This document shows, in pieces, positions 4,450-12,130 of a DNA stretch of 22,942 nt. Every line of letters starts with the position of its first letter. Position 1 is the first letter of the stretch. Source of the stretch: a virus. Under the pieces are notes generated by a model. That model ran no database searches, was not told where the DNA came from, and saw only the letters and a list, made by a program, of their open reading frames with translations. Location of the stretch: positions 1 through 22,942 of IMG/VR virus record IMGVR_UViG_3300037193_000881; one strand, 5' to 3'. Position numbers and translations under genes: made by a program.

Positions 4450-5132
4450 GCACCAACCCTGTCCCCAACCCGCGAGGCGATGTCGGCTTTGACCTTGGCC
4501 AGCCGGTCGACGTGCCGGCAAGCGCCGGCACTGAGGCGATCTCGCACAACCCCGAGCGAGGGCGTGAGCCGCTAGAGCTTGAGCCTGCCGCCGCGCCGGC
4601 GCCGGCAGAGACGCCCTCTGTGGCGCCCGTAGAGGCGCCCGAAGCGGTTGCCGTGCTCGACGTAGCCGAGCCGGCGCCCGTGGCGCCCTCTGAGGCTCCT
4701 AGCGCCCTCACTGAGACGGTTGCTGCCGTGCCTGTCCCAAGCGCCGGCACGCTGCCGGTAACCGGCTCTGAGGCGACTACAACGGCTCTCCTCGCCTTGG
4801 CCCTCATCCTCGCTGGCGTGCTCGCCCTCGTGCGCTCACGCACGCTCACGCGGCGCGCCATGCCAGCCGTCGCCCTGGCGGTCGCTCTCGGCGCCAGCGC
4901 TTGCGGCGGTAGCGAGCCTGACGCCAAGTCGAGCGACGGCAAGCGTGAGTACTGCAATCCCGAAATTGTGACGCACGTAACCGCTGGCTACGCCAACGAC
5001 AGTAGAGGCAATCGGAAATGGAAGCCGGCGCACAACGTGACCGAGACGGATTGCTTTCGCTGCAATCCCGATCACATCACGCGGACGTTCTACGACGATG
5101 AGGAGCGCTACGTATGCAATACGCCTAGCTAG
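4446..5132 (+). CDS. membrane protein joining an LPxTG sorting signal to a lipoprotein-like signal and four-cysteine domain
   Basis: This 228-residue protein starts at ATG 4446, overlapping the previous stop (ATGA). Residues 1-102 are a Pro/Ala/Glu-rich, unstructured segment without a signal peptide. LPVTG (103-107) is followed by a hydrophobic span (112-129) and a basic tail RSRTLTRR, the full layout of a sortase cell-wall sorting signal. Instead of ending, the chain runs into a second hydrophobic span (139-150) and ASACGG with Cys153, the layout of a lipoprotein lipobox, and then a hydrophilic domain with cysteines 170, 203, 206 and 224. An in-frame GTG (4830) or ATG (4860) could start a separate lipoprotein, but neither has a visible ribosome site. 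It may act at the cell surface, for example in exclusion of other phages, but this is inference. Confidence 0.7.
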   Translation: MSTNPVPNPRGDVGFDLGQPVDVPASAGTEAISHNPERGREPLELEPAAAPAPAETPSVAPVEAPEAVAVLDVAEPAPVAPSEAPSALTETVAAVPVPSAGTLPVTGSEATTTALLALALILAGVLALVRSRTLTRRAMPAVALAVALGASACGGSEPDAKSSDGKREYCNPEIVTHVTAGYANDSRGNRKWKPAHNVTETDCFRCNPDHITRTFYDDEERYVCNTPS

Positions 5133-5143
5133 CTAAGCCGAGA

Positions 5144-5184
5144 CGCGAAACGAGGGCCGGTCATTGCGACCGGCCCTCTTCGCG
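5144..5184. terminator. bidirectional intrinsic terminator between convergent genes
   Basis: CGCGAA (5144-5149) and GAGGGCCGGTC (5152-5162) pair with GACCGGCCCTC (5168-5178) and TTCGCG (5179-5184) around the five-base loop ATTGC, with only AC bulged on one side. It sits between the stops of the plus-strand operon (5132) and the minus-strand lysis genes (5190), so it can end transcription from both sides. T-runs are short. Confidence 0.8.
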
Positions 5185-5189
5185 TTCCG

Positions 5190-5546
5190 TCACTCTCGAT
5201 GCTGGCGCAGCGTCGATACCTCATCCCGCAATTGCCGCACCTCGATACGTGCAAGCTCAAGCTCTCGCTTAAGAGCGGCAATCTCAATGCGTGCACCGTC
5301 AAGGTGGTCGCGCAAGCTCTCCTCAATGCGTGAGCTTTCTTGTCGCTGCGTGCGGTAGTCGGCTATGTCCGCCCGGTATAGCTCGCTCAACTCATGCAAT
5401 TGATCGTAGGCGGTTTGGCCAAGTTGCAACTCTGTCGGCTTGCGTTGGATGAGTGCAACGGCAATGCCAACGAGGGCGCCACCTACCAACCCGAGAGCAC
5501 CAACAAGAGGCGAGTTGTACCAAGCCGCCAAGAGGTAGCTAGTCAA
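5190..5546 (-). CDS. lysis-cassette membrane protein with coiled coil
   Basis: The chosen start is TTG 5546, preceded by GAGGAGG within the end of the holin gene; it overlaps that gene by eight bases. The 118-residue product has one membrane helix (about 12-33, PLVGALGLVGGALVGIAVAL) and then an uninterrupted charged helix from about residue 40 to the end with heptad-like spacing (ELELARIEVRQLRDEVSTL), a long coiled coil. In actinobacteriophages a one-span protein of this kind often follows the holin and may be a second holin or a late-lysis accessory protein. The exact role cannot be told from sequence. It is the last gene of the late operon. Confidence 0.7.
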   Translation of the reverse strand: MTSYLLAAWYNSPLVGALGLVGGALVGIAVALIQRKPTELQLGQTAYDQLHELSELYRADIADYRTQRQESSRIEESLRDHLDGARIEIAALKRELELARIEVRQLRDEVSTLRQHRE

Positions 5547-5913
5547 GGCGTATGACCTCCTCTGGCGGCTCTGTGTGCCTGGCACTGGCCATCGGTCGCA
5601 AGTGCGTCGAGCGGAATCGGGCGGCACGGATAAAGAGGAAAGCCGCCATGACGTGAGCGACGTACGCCAGCGCGGCAGCGGGCGAGATCAAGTCGCCATA
5701 AGTCTCGGCGCCAAGCACCTCAAGCTCATGGCCAAGCGAGAGCACCGCAACCGAGCAGAGTACGGCGGAAATGAATAGGCGCCCGAGCGTGGAATCTTTC
5801 GGCGGGTAATCACGCTTGATGCTTACCCATACCGCATAGACGCTGGCGACCGCTGCCGCTACCCGGCACATCATGATGAGCGTATTATTCTGTCCCACAA
5901 AGAATGAGCGCAT
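5539..5913 (-). CDS. holin (three membrane spans)
   Basis: This 124-residue protein starts at ATG 5913, six bases after the endolysin stop. Hydrophobic segments at about 10-31, 44-61 and 78-96 predict three membrane helices, followed by a basic, hydrophilic C-terminus (IRAARFRSTHLRP). Size, number of spans and position directly after the endolysin point to a holin, which makes the inner-membrane lesion that releases the endolysin. Holins share little sequence, so this rests on context and topology. Confidence 0.7.
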   Translation of the reverse strand: MRSFFVGQNNTLIMMCRVAAAVASVYAVWVSIKRDYPPKDSTLGRLFISAVLCSVAVLSLGHELEVLGAETYGDLISPAAALAYVAHVMAAFLFIRAARFRSTHLRPMASARHTEPPEEVIRLD

Positions 5914-5919
5914 GCGGCA

Positions 5920-6726
5920 TCATCCGCCAACGATAGGGATTGATCTAATATCCCAATCCTCTAGCTCGATAAAGAGCGATGGCGGATTGCCGTTGGCGGC
6001 TGGCCATTGGGCGCATGACGGGTGCAAGGCAACAAGATTCTTAAGGCGAGTCTCAATGCCTTGCCAATCATCGTCCGCGTTCGTCGGTACGGGCGCCCGC
6101 GTCTGCCCATTCCACCACCAAAGCGAGCCGTCTTTGCGATTTCTGATGAGCCTGACCATCTCGGCATCGTCCTTACTTTCAATCATCGCGGGTTGCCCGG
6201 ATATGATGTGTGCAACTTGCTCGATCACATAGGCAATGGGAAAGCTCTTGCCACAATCCCAATGATCGCCACCATAGGCACGGCTACAGCGCTCGTGATC
6301 GGTAATGCCAGCCTTGCCGGCAAGCAAGTCGGCAGGCTCAAGCAATACCGGCGGGATTCCCCAACGGCGGCAGAGGTCGACAAGCAATGGCACGGTTTGC
6401 GTATTGAGCATGCCGATAGGTCCTACGTCCGTCCACGACGCCCAACCGACTAAGCCAAATTCTGCGTAGCCGGCTTGCTCAATTTGGAAACCGTCCGCGT
6501 TGACCGAGGGTGTTGCCCAAGCCGTATCGGTTTCGTCGACTTGCTTAACTGTCTCGGTTGGGTCGGTAGCGTAGTGGCATGACGCTTGCACGCTTGAGCG
6601 TGAGAGGTAAGAGCAGATGCCATAGGCGCGCCCGACCTCGCATGGCGTCTGCGCTGCGTGCAACACAATGACTCTAGGCGGACGCAACCGACCGGTATGG
6701 TAGTTGGGCGAATAGACAACGCGCAT
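5920..6726 (-). CDS. endolysin, N-acetylmuramoyl-L-alanine amidase (type 2)
   Basis: This enzyme cleaves the bond between N-acetylmuramic acid and L-alanine in peptidoglycan. The start ATG 6726 lies two bases after the stop of the tail gene (TAG CA ATG); a start at 6747 would overlap that gene. The 268-residue protein has an amidase_2/PGRP domain over about residues 1-180: VIVLH with His23, GITDHE with His144, and HWDCG with Cys158 fit the two-His, one-Cys zinc site of T7-lysozyme-like amidases. The remaining 85 residues contain a tryptophan-rich patch (GSLWWWNGQ) and may bind the cell wall, but match no domain I know. Holin follows directly. Confidence 0.85.
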   Translation of the reverse strand: MRVVYSPNYHTGRLRPPRVIVLHAAQTPCEVGRAYGICSYLSRSSVQASCHYATDPTETVKQVDETDTAWATPSVNADGFQIEQAGYAEFGLVGWASWTDVGPIGMLNTQTVPLLVDLCRRWGIPPVLLEPADLLAGKAGITDHERCSRAYGGDHWDCGKSFPIAYVIEQVAHIISGQPAMIESKDDAEMVRLIRNRKDGSLWWWNGQTRAPVPTNADDDWQGIETRLKNLVALHPSCAQWPAANGNPPSLFIELEDWDIRSIPIVGG

Positions 6727-6728
6727 TG

Positions 6729-7262
6729 CTAGCCGTTCCCAATCCAAGTAGCGGCAAAGGTCGGCACCGCGCCTACGTCGATGTTCGATGCCGCACCGCT
6801 ATTCTGGTAAGCCTGCAATTGGAAATAGTCGCCAACGCTAGCCTTTAGTTGCGTAACGCCAGACGTCTCGGCATAGAGGATGGGACCGCCGCCGTAATAG
6901 ACGTGAGGCATTGTCTCATCGACCATTGCGCCGTTGTGGAGTACCCGCACAAGCTGATAATGATTGACGTTGGCTTGAGGTCCAAGGCGAAGATACCAAC
7001 TCACTACATAGATACCGGCTTGAGGTACGGTAAGCCGCCCGGTATTGGATACCGTGCTATGCAAACCGGCAGTGTCCCAAAGCTCATGTGTCCAGAGCAC
7101 TTCGGTTAGGACATTGTTGGGCAGAGCTTGCACGGCGGAGCGGTACACTTTGGCACTAGGCGGATTCATCAAGCTAGTGAGAATGCCACTAATGTAAGTG
7201 TTCATTTCACTAGCAAGGATTGGGTCGCCAGCAACCCAAGTCTTAGCGGGTACGATCGGCAT
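6729..7262 (-). CDS. C1q-like minor tail protein
   Basis: This 177-residue protein has the N-terminal segment typical of actinophage tail-tip proteins (TWVAGDPILASEMNTYI), followed by a beta-rich domain of about 130 residues: VYRSAVQALPNNVLTEVLW, RLTVPQAGIYVVSWYL, and the closing strand TFAATWIG. This layout fits the C1q/TNF-like jelly-roll fold used by phages as a trimeric receptor-binding or fibre-tip domain. It lies two bases after the large minor tail gene and just before the endolysin, the usual place for a tail-tip protein. Confidence 0.75.
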   Translation of the reverse strand: MPIVPAKTWVAGDPILASEMNTYISGILTSLMNPPSAKVYRSAVQALPNNVLTEVLWTHELWDTAGLHSTVSNTGRLTVPQAGIYVVSWYLRLGPQANVNHYQLVRVLHNGAMVDETMPHVYYGGGPILYAETSGVTQLKASVGDYFQLQAYQNSGAASNIDVGAVPTFAATWIGNG

Positions 7263-7264
7263 AG

Positions 7265-9220
7265 TTAGGGTCCCAACGTCGCGGTATCGTCAAGCTCAGA
7301 GGGCGCGGAGCCATCGAGTAGGAACGGCTCGGTAATGGTCACACGGGCAGGGGACGTGCCGTAGGTGGCTTGCCAAGTAAGCTCAGTGACGTTGATATGG
7401 TGCTCAACGCTTTCGATCCATTGGTCATAGCTATTGGCACTGCCAACACCTAGAGGCGTGTGGCTCACGGTAATGCGGTCACCTAGCCAAAGGTCAATGC
7501 ACGCGTCCCATATGGCTTGAGAGGTCCGTGCATTAAGCGTGATCGACCGCAACCGATCTCTTGGCGTTGAGTACGTGCGCAAGAGGTAACCGAGAAAGCC
7601 AACAACCTCAGCATCATCGACCGCCCGGACCTCACCAAGGTTGAGGTTGCGTGCAAAGTACGTTTCCACGCTGGCGGCATCCCGCACGGTATAAGTGCGC
7701 TCGCCACCGCGGAGCTTGCCGGTAATGACGTTATAAACGTACTCATCATCAAGCGCCGGCTTGAGGTCGACGTAGCGATACGTCGCACCGCCAGCGTCAT
7801 CAAATGCCGCTTGCACGTTGATGCTGCGTGCTTCCGTGAGGAGCGCATAGCGGTTGCGGAATTTGACCGAGCCGTCTCGCATGCCAAGCACGGTTGAGCC
7901 GTCTTGCCGTGTGAGGCTCAAGAGGTATGCCAACGCGTCGCTCGGTAGCTCGCTCTCGATCGGTTGCAGTGAGCCGCTATAGCCAGCGGTGCGCAGCGCT
8001 GAGGGCCAACCGGCAGCGTCGAGCACTCTACCTACCCGTTGTGCCTCTGTGTCGCCTTGCCAACCCTTTGCCGCTGCGTAGAGGGCGCCCGCTGCGTCAT
8101 TCCACAACGTCGCATCGTCGCTTTGCATGAAAGCCAAGTTGCTGGCGTTGCCGGGCGGGTAGGGCGCTTGATTGTAGCGGCGGTCGCCCGGTTGGCTCAT
8201 CGAGTATTGCGTTGCTACGTAGTGCGTCTCGAATAGCCCGCGTCCGCCCGTAGTGGCTTGGGTCCCAAAGAGCGAGCCGTCAAAGTAAAACCGAGCGGAA
8301 TTGGCGGTGCGGTCGACAACGACAAAGAGATGGTGCCAAAGGCTATCGCCAAGGTCGGGCGCCCAAGTCAGAATCGTTCCACTTATATCGGTATAGACCA
8401 ATTGTGTGCCGCCATGAAAGCCGATCAATTGACCTTTGCCGAACGCGCTACCCGGTCGGCTATCCGATACCATGACGAAACCGCGAGGGCCAAAGAGCGG
8501 ACCGCCCGCAAAGACGGGCGGCACGTCATTGAGCCAAGCAATGCGGACCCATACCGAAAGCGCTTGGTAGCGCTTGAGCGTGGCGCCATTGTAGAGCGGC
8601 GGAATGACATAGGCGAAGCTACCGCCCGTCAATCCGCCATCAAAGGCGATGGCGCTCGTTTGCCCGACCGGCAATGGCGGCTCATCAACCTTTGGCTCTT
8701 GCGTCAATGCGCCCGTGACCACCGCGTGATTATCCTCGCCGCTTGAGTCAATGAGTAGACTCAAATCCTCATCATCACAACGCAAGTAAAGGTCTGGCGC
8801 GTAGACGCTTTGGGTAGCAATGTAGGGCGTCTGCCCGAGCGAGCTAAGCGCCAGCATGCCAAGCGAGTCGACCGCTTGGAGTTGCACCGTAGCGTTGCCG
8901 CTCATGAGGTCTAGCGTTTGTGGCCAACCTCTGACCCAACCCGTAAAGAGGACGTCGCTACCGATCCGCACACGGATGCGCTTACGCTGGCGCAGATTGC
9001 CGAAATACGGACCGCTAGCGTGCGATGGGTCAAAGCGTCGATCTCGGTTGTTGAGCGTTACCGCTAGGGTGCCAACGCTCGGCTTGTCTAGCTCAGCGAC
9101 TCGCCCTTGCTTGATGGCGATATCGCCAATCACGTAGTCGGTAACGTCGACCCAAGTAGGAGCGCTCGCTACGGGCGCGCTCACAAAGGCGATCTCTACC
9201 GTTGGCGTAGTCCAAGCCAT
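7265..9220 (-). CDS. minor tail protein with Dit-like N-terminus and lectin-like domain
   Basis: This 651-residue protein starts at ATG 9220, sharing a base with the tape measure stop (TAATG). Residues 1-125 resemble the N-terminal baseplate domain of actinophage minor tail proteins (VDVTDYVIGDIAIKQGR, NNRDRRFDP, GWVRGWP). Residues about 140-345 look like a concanavalin A/LamG jelly roll (YLRCDDED, AIAFDGG, LSVWVRIAW, WHHLFVVVDRT, FYFDGSLFGT), which may bind host sugars. The rest (350-651) is mixed, with a late baseplate-like segment (ITVSHTPLGVG). It probably forms part of the tail tip and contacts the host. Confidence 0.8.
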   Translation of the reverse strand: MAWTTPTVEIAFVSAPVASAPTWVDVTDYVIGDIAIKQGRVAELDKPSVGTLAVTLNNRDRRFDPSHASGPYFGNLRQRKRIRVRIGSDVLFTGWVRGWPQTLDLMSGNATVQLQAVDSLGMLALSSLGQTPYIATQSVYAPDLYLRCDDEDLSLLIDSSGEDNHAVVTGALTQEPKVDEPPLPVGQTSAIAFDGGLTGGSFAYVIPPLYNGATLKRYQALSVWVRIAWLNDVPPVFAGGPLFGPRGFVMVSDSRPGSAFGKGQLIGFHGGTQLVYTDISGTILTWAPDLGDSLWHHLFVVVDRTANSARFYFDGSLFGTQATTGGRGLFETHYVATQYSMSQPGDRRYNQAPYPPGNASNLAFMQSDDATLWNDAAGALYAAAKGWQGDTEAQRVGRVLDAAGWPSALRTAGYSGSLQPIESELPSDALAYLLSLTRQDGSTVLGMRDGSVKFRNRYALLTEARSINVQAAFDDAGGATYRYVDLKPALDDEYVYNVITGKLRGGERTYTVRDAASVETYFARNLNLGEVRAVDDAEVVGFLGYLLRTYSTPRDRLRSITLNARTSQAIWDACIDLWLGDRITVSHTPLGVGSANSYDQWIESVEHHINVTELTWQATYGTSPARVTITEPFLLDGSAPSELDDTATLGP

Positions 9221-11547
9221 TACGCTCCTACCGTGATCGGCACCGATCCGTTGAGCCGTTCATACTCTTTGAGGGCGCGCACTACGTCATCGCCATTAGC
9301 GCCAACCGGCAGATAGATATTGGCATTGACGTTGACTTGAGTAACGCTACCCGTGGCAGCGGGCAGAGGTGTGACGCTCGCACCCTTGGGCAGTGTCAAC
9401 AGTTCCGGCCCTCGCTCGCCAACCCATACGCTGCCGGCGCTCGTGAGGATACCGCCATCGGCAAGTCGCTCGATGTCTGGCGTACTCAAGCCAAAGCCGC
9501 CAACCTTACCAATGCCCGGAATGTGAGTATCGACCTCCGGTAAAGTAAACTCTAGGCCGTTCCACATATCGATCATCCAATTAATCGCGCCACGGAATGC
9601 CTCACCAATGCCATCCCACATACCGCTAGCGGCATTGGCAATGCGATCGGGTAGGTCCGTGATGAACGTTACGACTTCCTCAAACTTTGTCGTAATGCCA
9701 TCCTTAACGGCAATCACCTTATCCCAAACCGCTTGGAACTTATCAATGAGGAAACCGACGGCATCCTTGCCGAGGTTGACTGACGTCACGAACGCACCGC
9801 CAATCCATTCGCCAACCGTCTGCAAGAATGGAAAGACGTAGGTGCTGACCAAATCCCAAAGCTCTTGGAATACGTCAATGACGAAACCGATTACCTCTTT
9901 GGCACCCTGGAAATAGAGCACAAAGGCGTTGCCGATAAATTCGCCGATCTCGGTAACAATCGGCAGCACGTAGGTTGAGATGAGGTCCCAAAGCTCTTGC
10001 CCTCGCTCGACTACCCAACCGATCGCCACCCGCGCAGCGTCCCAAAGGGCGACAAACGCAGTACCGAGCCAAGCGCCAACCTCTTGCAGAATTGGCCAAA
10101 GCGTATCGGTAAAGAATGAGGCTACGGCTTGCACTGCCTCTCTAAACCATCCGACATTCTGGTATGCCCAAATGACGCCAGCGACAAGCGCAGCGATGGC
10201 AATACCAATGGCGGCAATCGGCGCATAGGTGGCAATCACTGCGCTCGCCACCGCCCATTGAGCCGCGGCCCAAGCGATGAGCGACGGCAGCATGGTAACG
10301 CCAATCGCCAAGCCGACAACGCCAACCGCTACGCCAATGCCAATGAGGATTTCCTCATGGTCACCAAGGAAGCCAAAGAGACTCTGTGCCGCGGGCAGAA
10401 CGGTGCCCGTGATGAATTCGGCAAACGTGCGGAAGCCTGCCACAACGTCAGTAGCAATGCGGGTAATGGCAGGACCATACTGCGCCCAAAGGTCAAAGAG
10501 CTTGGTAAAGCCTTTGTTGCCAAGCTCACTGAGGGATACCATTACTTTATTCTTCATTGTGGCAAAGCGAGCGCTAACGGTTTGGTCCGTCTCTGCCGCC
10601 CGCTCTTGCATATTCTGACCCGCGGCACCAACGTTGATGAGGTTGCCCGCAAACGCATCGGCTTGAGGGCCGGTCAATGCGAGCACGGTATTCAAACCCT
10701 CCACGCTGCCGAAGAGTCTCGCCATTGTCTCGACGTTGCCGCCCGTTGCCGTCTTGATCTCCTCAAGGAAAGTCGGCAAGCCAACCGCTGCCAAATGCTC
10801 TTGGCTAAAGTTAATGCCAAGCTCCTTAGCGGCTTCCGCAGCATCCGCGCTTGGCTTGATGATTCCGGTAATGGCACCCTTGAGTCCGGAATACGCTTGG
10901 CTTGCCGGCGCGCCCGTAGCCGTAATGGCAGCGGTTGCCGCCATGAGGTCATTAAAGCTCACGCCAGCCGCAGCGGCGAGAGGGGCGATACCGCCAAAGC
11001 CTTGAGCGAGGTCGGCGGTAGTCGTCTTGCCAGAGGCAATCGTGCCAAAGAATAGCTCTGCCGCTTTCTGGCTATCCAAGCCCTCGCCTTTAAAGCTATT
11101 CATGGCAGAGGTAATAAGGTTGGTGGCTTCCTCGGTACTACCCAAGCCAGCGCCAGCGAGGTCGGTCGCATCCTGCAACGCCTTAAGCGCTAGGTTGGTA
11201 TCGGTAATGCCGGCAGACAAGATGGTATAGGCGGCACCGCCAAGCTCTGCCGGATTGTCTGGCGAGCTAGCCACCATATCCTTAATGCCGGCAGAGAGGT
11301 CGGCAAACTGTTGGCTCTGTGTTCCTACCAACGTGCCAATGGGAGACATCGCATCTTCCATTGACGTCATGGCGGTAAACACTGCGCCCGGCAATTGCTG
11401 TGCGAGGTCAGAGCCGAGATTGCCAATCGCTGAGCCGATAGCGATACGCGCAGCGCCAACCTTACCCTCTGTGCGCTTTAGGCCATCGTCGGCTTCGCTA
11501 TCGTCGTAGCCGACCTTAACGAGTAGCGAAGCGGCAGTAATACTCAT
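9220..11547 (-). CDS. tape measure protein
   Basis: This 775-residue protein, which sets tail length and travels with DNA entry, is the longest gene in the window and follows the tail assembly chaperones, overlapping their frame by four bases (ATGA). Residues 1-350 match the TP901-type phage minor tail region in style (GGAAYTILSAGITD, LAQGFGGIAPLAAAAGVSF, AYSGLKGAITGIIKP). Hydrophobic spans around 395-470 and a region of three 44-residue repeats (about 477-609) follow. At about 1.5 A per residue the tail would be roughly 115 nm, a rule-of-thumb value. The C-terminus is glycine-rich with a final beta segment. Confidence 0.9.
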   Translation of the reverse strand: MSITAASLLVKVGYDDSEADDGLKRTEGKVGAARIAIGSAIGNLGSDLAQQLPGAVFTAMTSMEDAMSPIGTLVGTQSQQFADLSAGIKDMVASSPDNPAELGGAAYTILSAGITDTNLALKALQDATDLAGAGLGSTEEATNLITSAMNSFKGEGLDSQKAAELFFGTIASGKTTTADLAQGFGGIAPLAAAAGVSFNDLMAATAAITATGAPASQAYSGLKGAITGIIKPSADAAEAAKELGINFSQEHLAAVGLPTFLEEIKTATGGNVETMARLFGSVEGLNTVLALTGPQADAFAGNLINVGAAGQNMQERAAETDQTVSARFATMKNKVMVSLSELGNKGFTKLFDLWAQYGPAITRIATDVVAGFRTFAEFITGTVLPAAQSLFGFLGDHEEILIGIGVAVGVVGLAIGVTMLPSLIAWAAAQWAVASAVIATYAPIAAIGIAIAALVAGVIWAYQNVGWFREAVQAVASFFTDTLWPILQEVGAWLGTAFVALWDAARVAIGWVVERGQELWDLISTYVLPIVTEIGEFIGNAFVLYFQGAKEVIGFVIDVFQELWDLVSTYVFPFLQTVGEWIGGAFVTSVNLGKDAVGFLIDKFQAVWDKVIAVKDGITTKFEEVVTFITDLPDRIANAASGMWDGIGEAFRGAINWMIDMWNGLEFTLPEVDTHIPGIGKVGGFGLSTPDIERLADGGILTSAGSVWVGERGPELLTLPKGASVTPLPAATGSVTQVNVNANIYLPVGANGDDVVRALKEYERLNGSVPITVGA
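9723..10118 (-). repeat. three tandem 132-bp imperfect repeats in the tape measure gene
   Basis: Within the tape measure protein three units of exactly 44 residues follow each other. Each contains the pattern ...P(I/F)(L/V)...(V/I)G.(W/F)(I/L)G.AFV...(V/A)(I/V)GF(V/L)I...FQ..WD. The DNA word TCCCAAA recurs at 9722, 9854 and 9986, precisely 132 bp apart. The units are diverged but in phase. Confidence 0.75.
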
Positions 11548-12091
11548 TTGCCCTTTACTCCCTCTTTAATCTTTGCCGCATCATGCTCAGCGCGCATGGC
11601 AGCGAGCGCGGCATCGCGCCAATGCAAAGGCGCGTTGTCGAGCCATTGAGGATCGACGCCAAGCCATCGACTAACGGCTAGGTGATTCCACCACCAAGGC
11701 GGCTCCCAATCGGCATGCGGTTTGAATCTGCCGTCTGTCGAGAGGTAGCGAGCTATCGCTTTCGCTTCGGCGTCGAGGTCTGGCCCAAAGGGTTGGTGCG
11801 CGTGTTTGCCTCTTTCCAAATCCAAAGCACTACCGAGCTAGGCAAGTGCTCGCTAATGGCGTCTGGCTTAAGCTCAAGAGGTGAGTTAGGCTCAAGCTCT
11901 AGGTCCCATTCGACCACATACTCACAGAAGAATTGGAGCAATTCCTCGATGATGTCCTCGCCATCAAGTCCGTTGAGCCGGCGCTCAACCTCTGGCGTCA
12001 TGAGGTAGGGGCGAACAGTAAGCGTGAGAGCTTCGCCCTCAAGCTCAAGCGTTACCGTCTTTGTCGTCTTGGTGAGCTTGCTAATTTGCAT
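11544..12091 (-). CDS. tail assembly chaperone, -1 frameshift fusion (gpG-T type)
   Basis: Translation would start with the upstream chaperone at ATG 12091, slip back one base at CCCTTTG (11786-11792), and continue in the second frame to the stop at 11544, giving about 182 residues: 102 from the first frame and 80 from the second. The second frame is open across the overlap but has only a TTG (11825) as own start, without a ribosome site, as expected for a frame reached only by shifting. Its sequence (RYLSTDGRFKPHADWEPPWWWN) resembles the T part of actinophage chaperones. In lambda the fusion recruits tail tube subunits to the tape measure protein. Confidence 0.8.
11753..12091 (-). CDS. tail assembly chaperone (gpG type)
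   Basis: This 112-residue protein starts at ATG 12091 behind AGGATGATG. The N-terminal half is beta-rich (TKTVTLELEGEALTLTVRPY), followed by acidic helices (EDIIEELLQFFCEYVVEWDLELE) and a basic C-terminus (TPKRKR) that would be lost in the frameshift product. Position between the major tail protein and tape measure gene, and overlap with a second frame containing a slippery site, identify it as the short chaperone product. Confidence 0.85.
   Translation of the reverse strand: MQISKLTKTTKTVTLELEGEALTLTVRPYLMTPEVERRLNGLDGEDIIEELLQFFCEYVVEWDLELEPNSPLELKPDAISEHLPSSVVLWIWKEANTRTNPLGQTSTPKRKR
11786..11792 (-). other. programmed -1 frameshift slippery site
   Basis: On the minus strand CCCTTTG is read as C CCT TTG in the first chaperone frame and obeys X XXY YYZ; slipping back gives CCC TTT GGG in the second frame. 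The overlapping heptamer TTTGGGC (11783-11789) obeys the same rule, so either could serve. Confidence 0.65.
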
Positions 12092-12130
12092 GGGTCATCA
12101 TCCTGGCGTGGTCGCATCGGGCGTTGGTGA

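Noticed and set aside
4512-4531. Perfect hairpin GTGCCGGC-AAGC-GCCGGCAC
   Set aside because: It lies inside coding sequence for an Ala/Pro/Gly-rich stretch where GCCGGC words are frequent, so it is probably a by-product of codon use.
4040-4957. 305-residue open frame on the minus strand
   Set aside because: It is antisense to the HTH and LPxTG genes, is made of Arg/Ala/Ser/Gly-rich sequence typical of a composition shadow, and has no ribosome site.
10129-11055. 308-residue open frame on the plus strand
   Set aside because: It lies wholly antisense to the tape measure gene and has shadow-like composition rich in Arg, Ala and Asn without domain pattern.
11544-11825. Second chaperone frame as an independent gene from TTG 11825
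   Set aside because: There is no ribosome site and the gene order and slippery site point to expression by frameshift.
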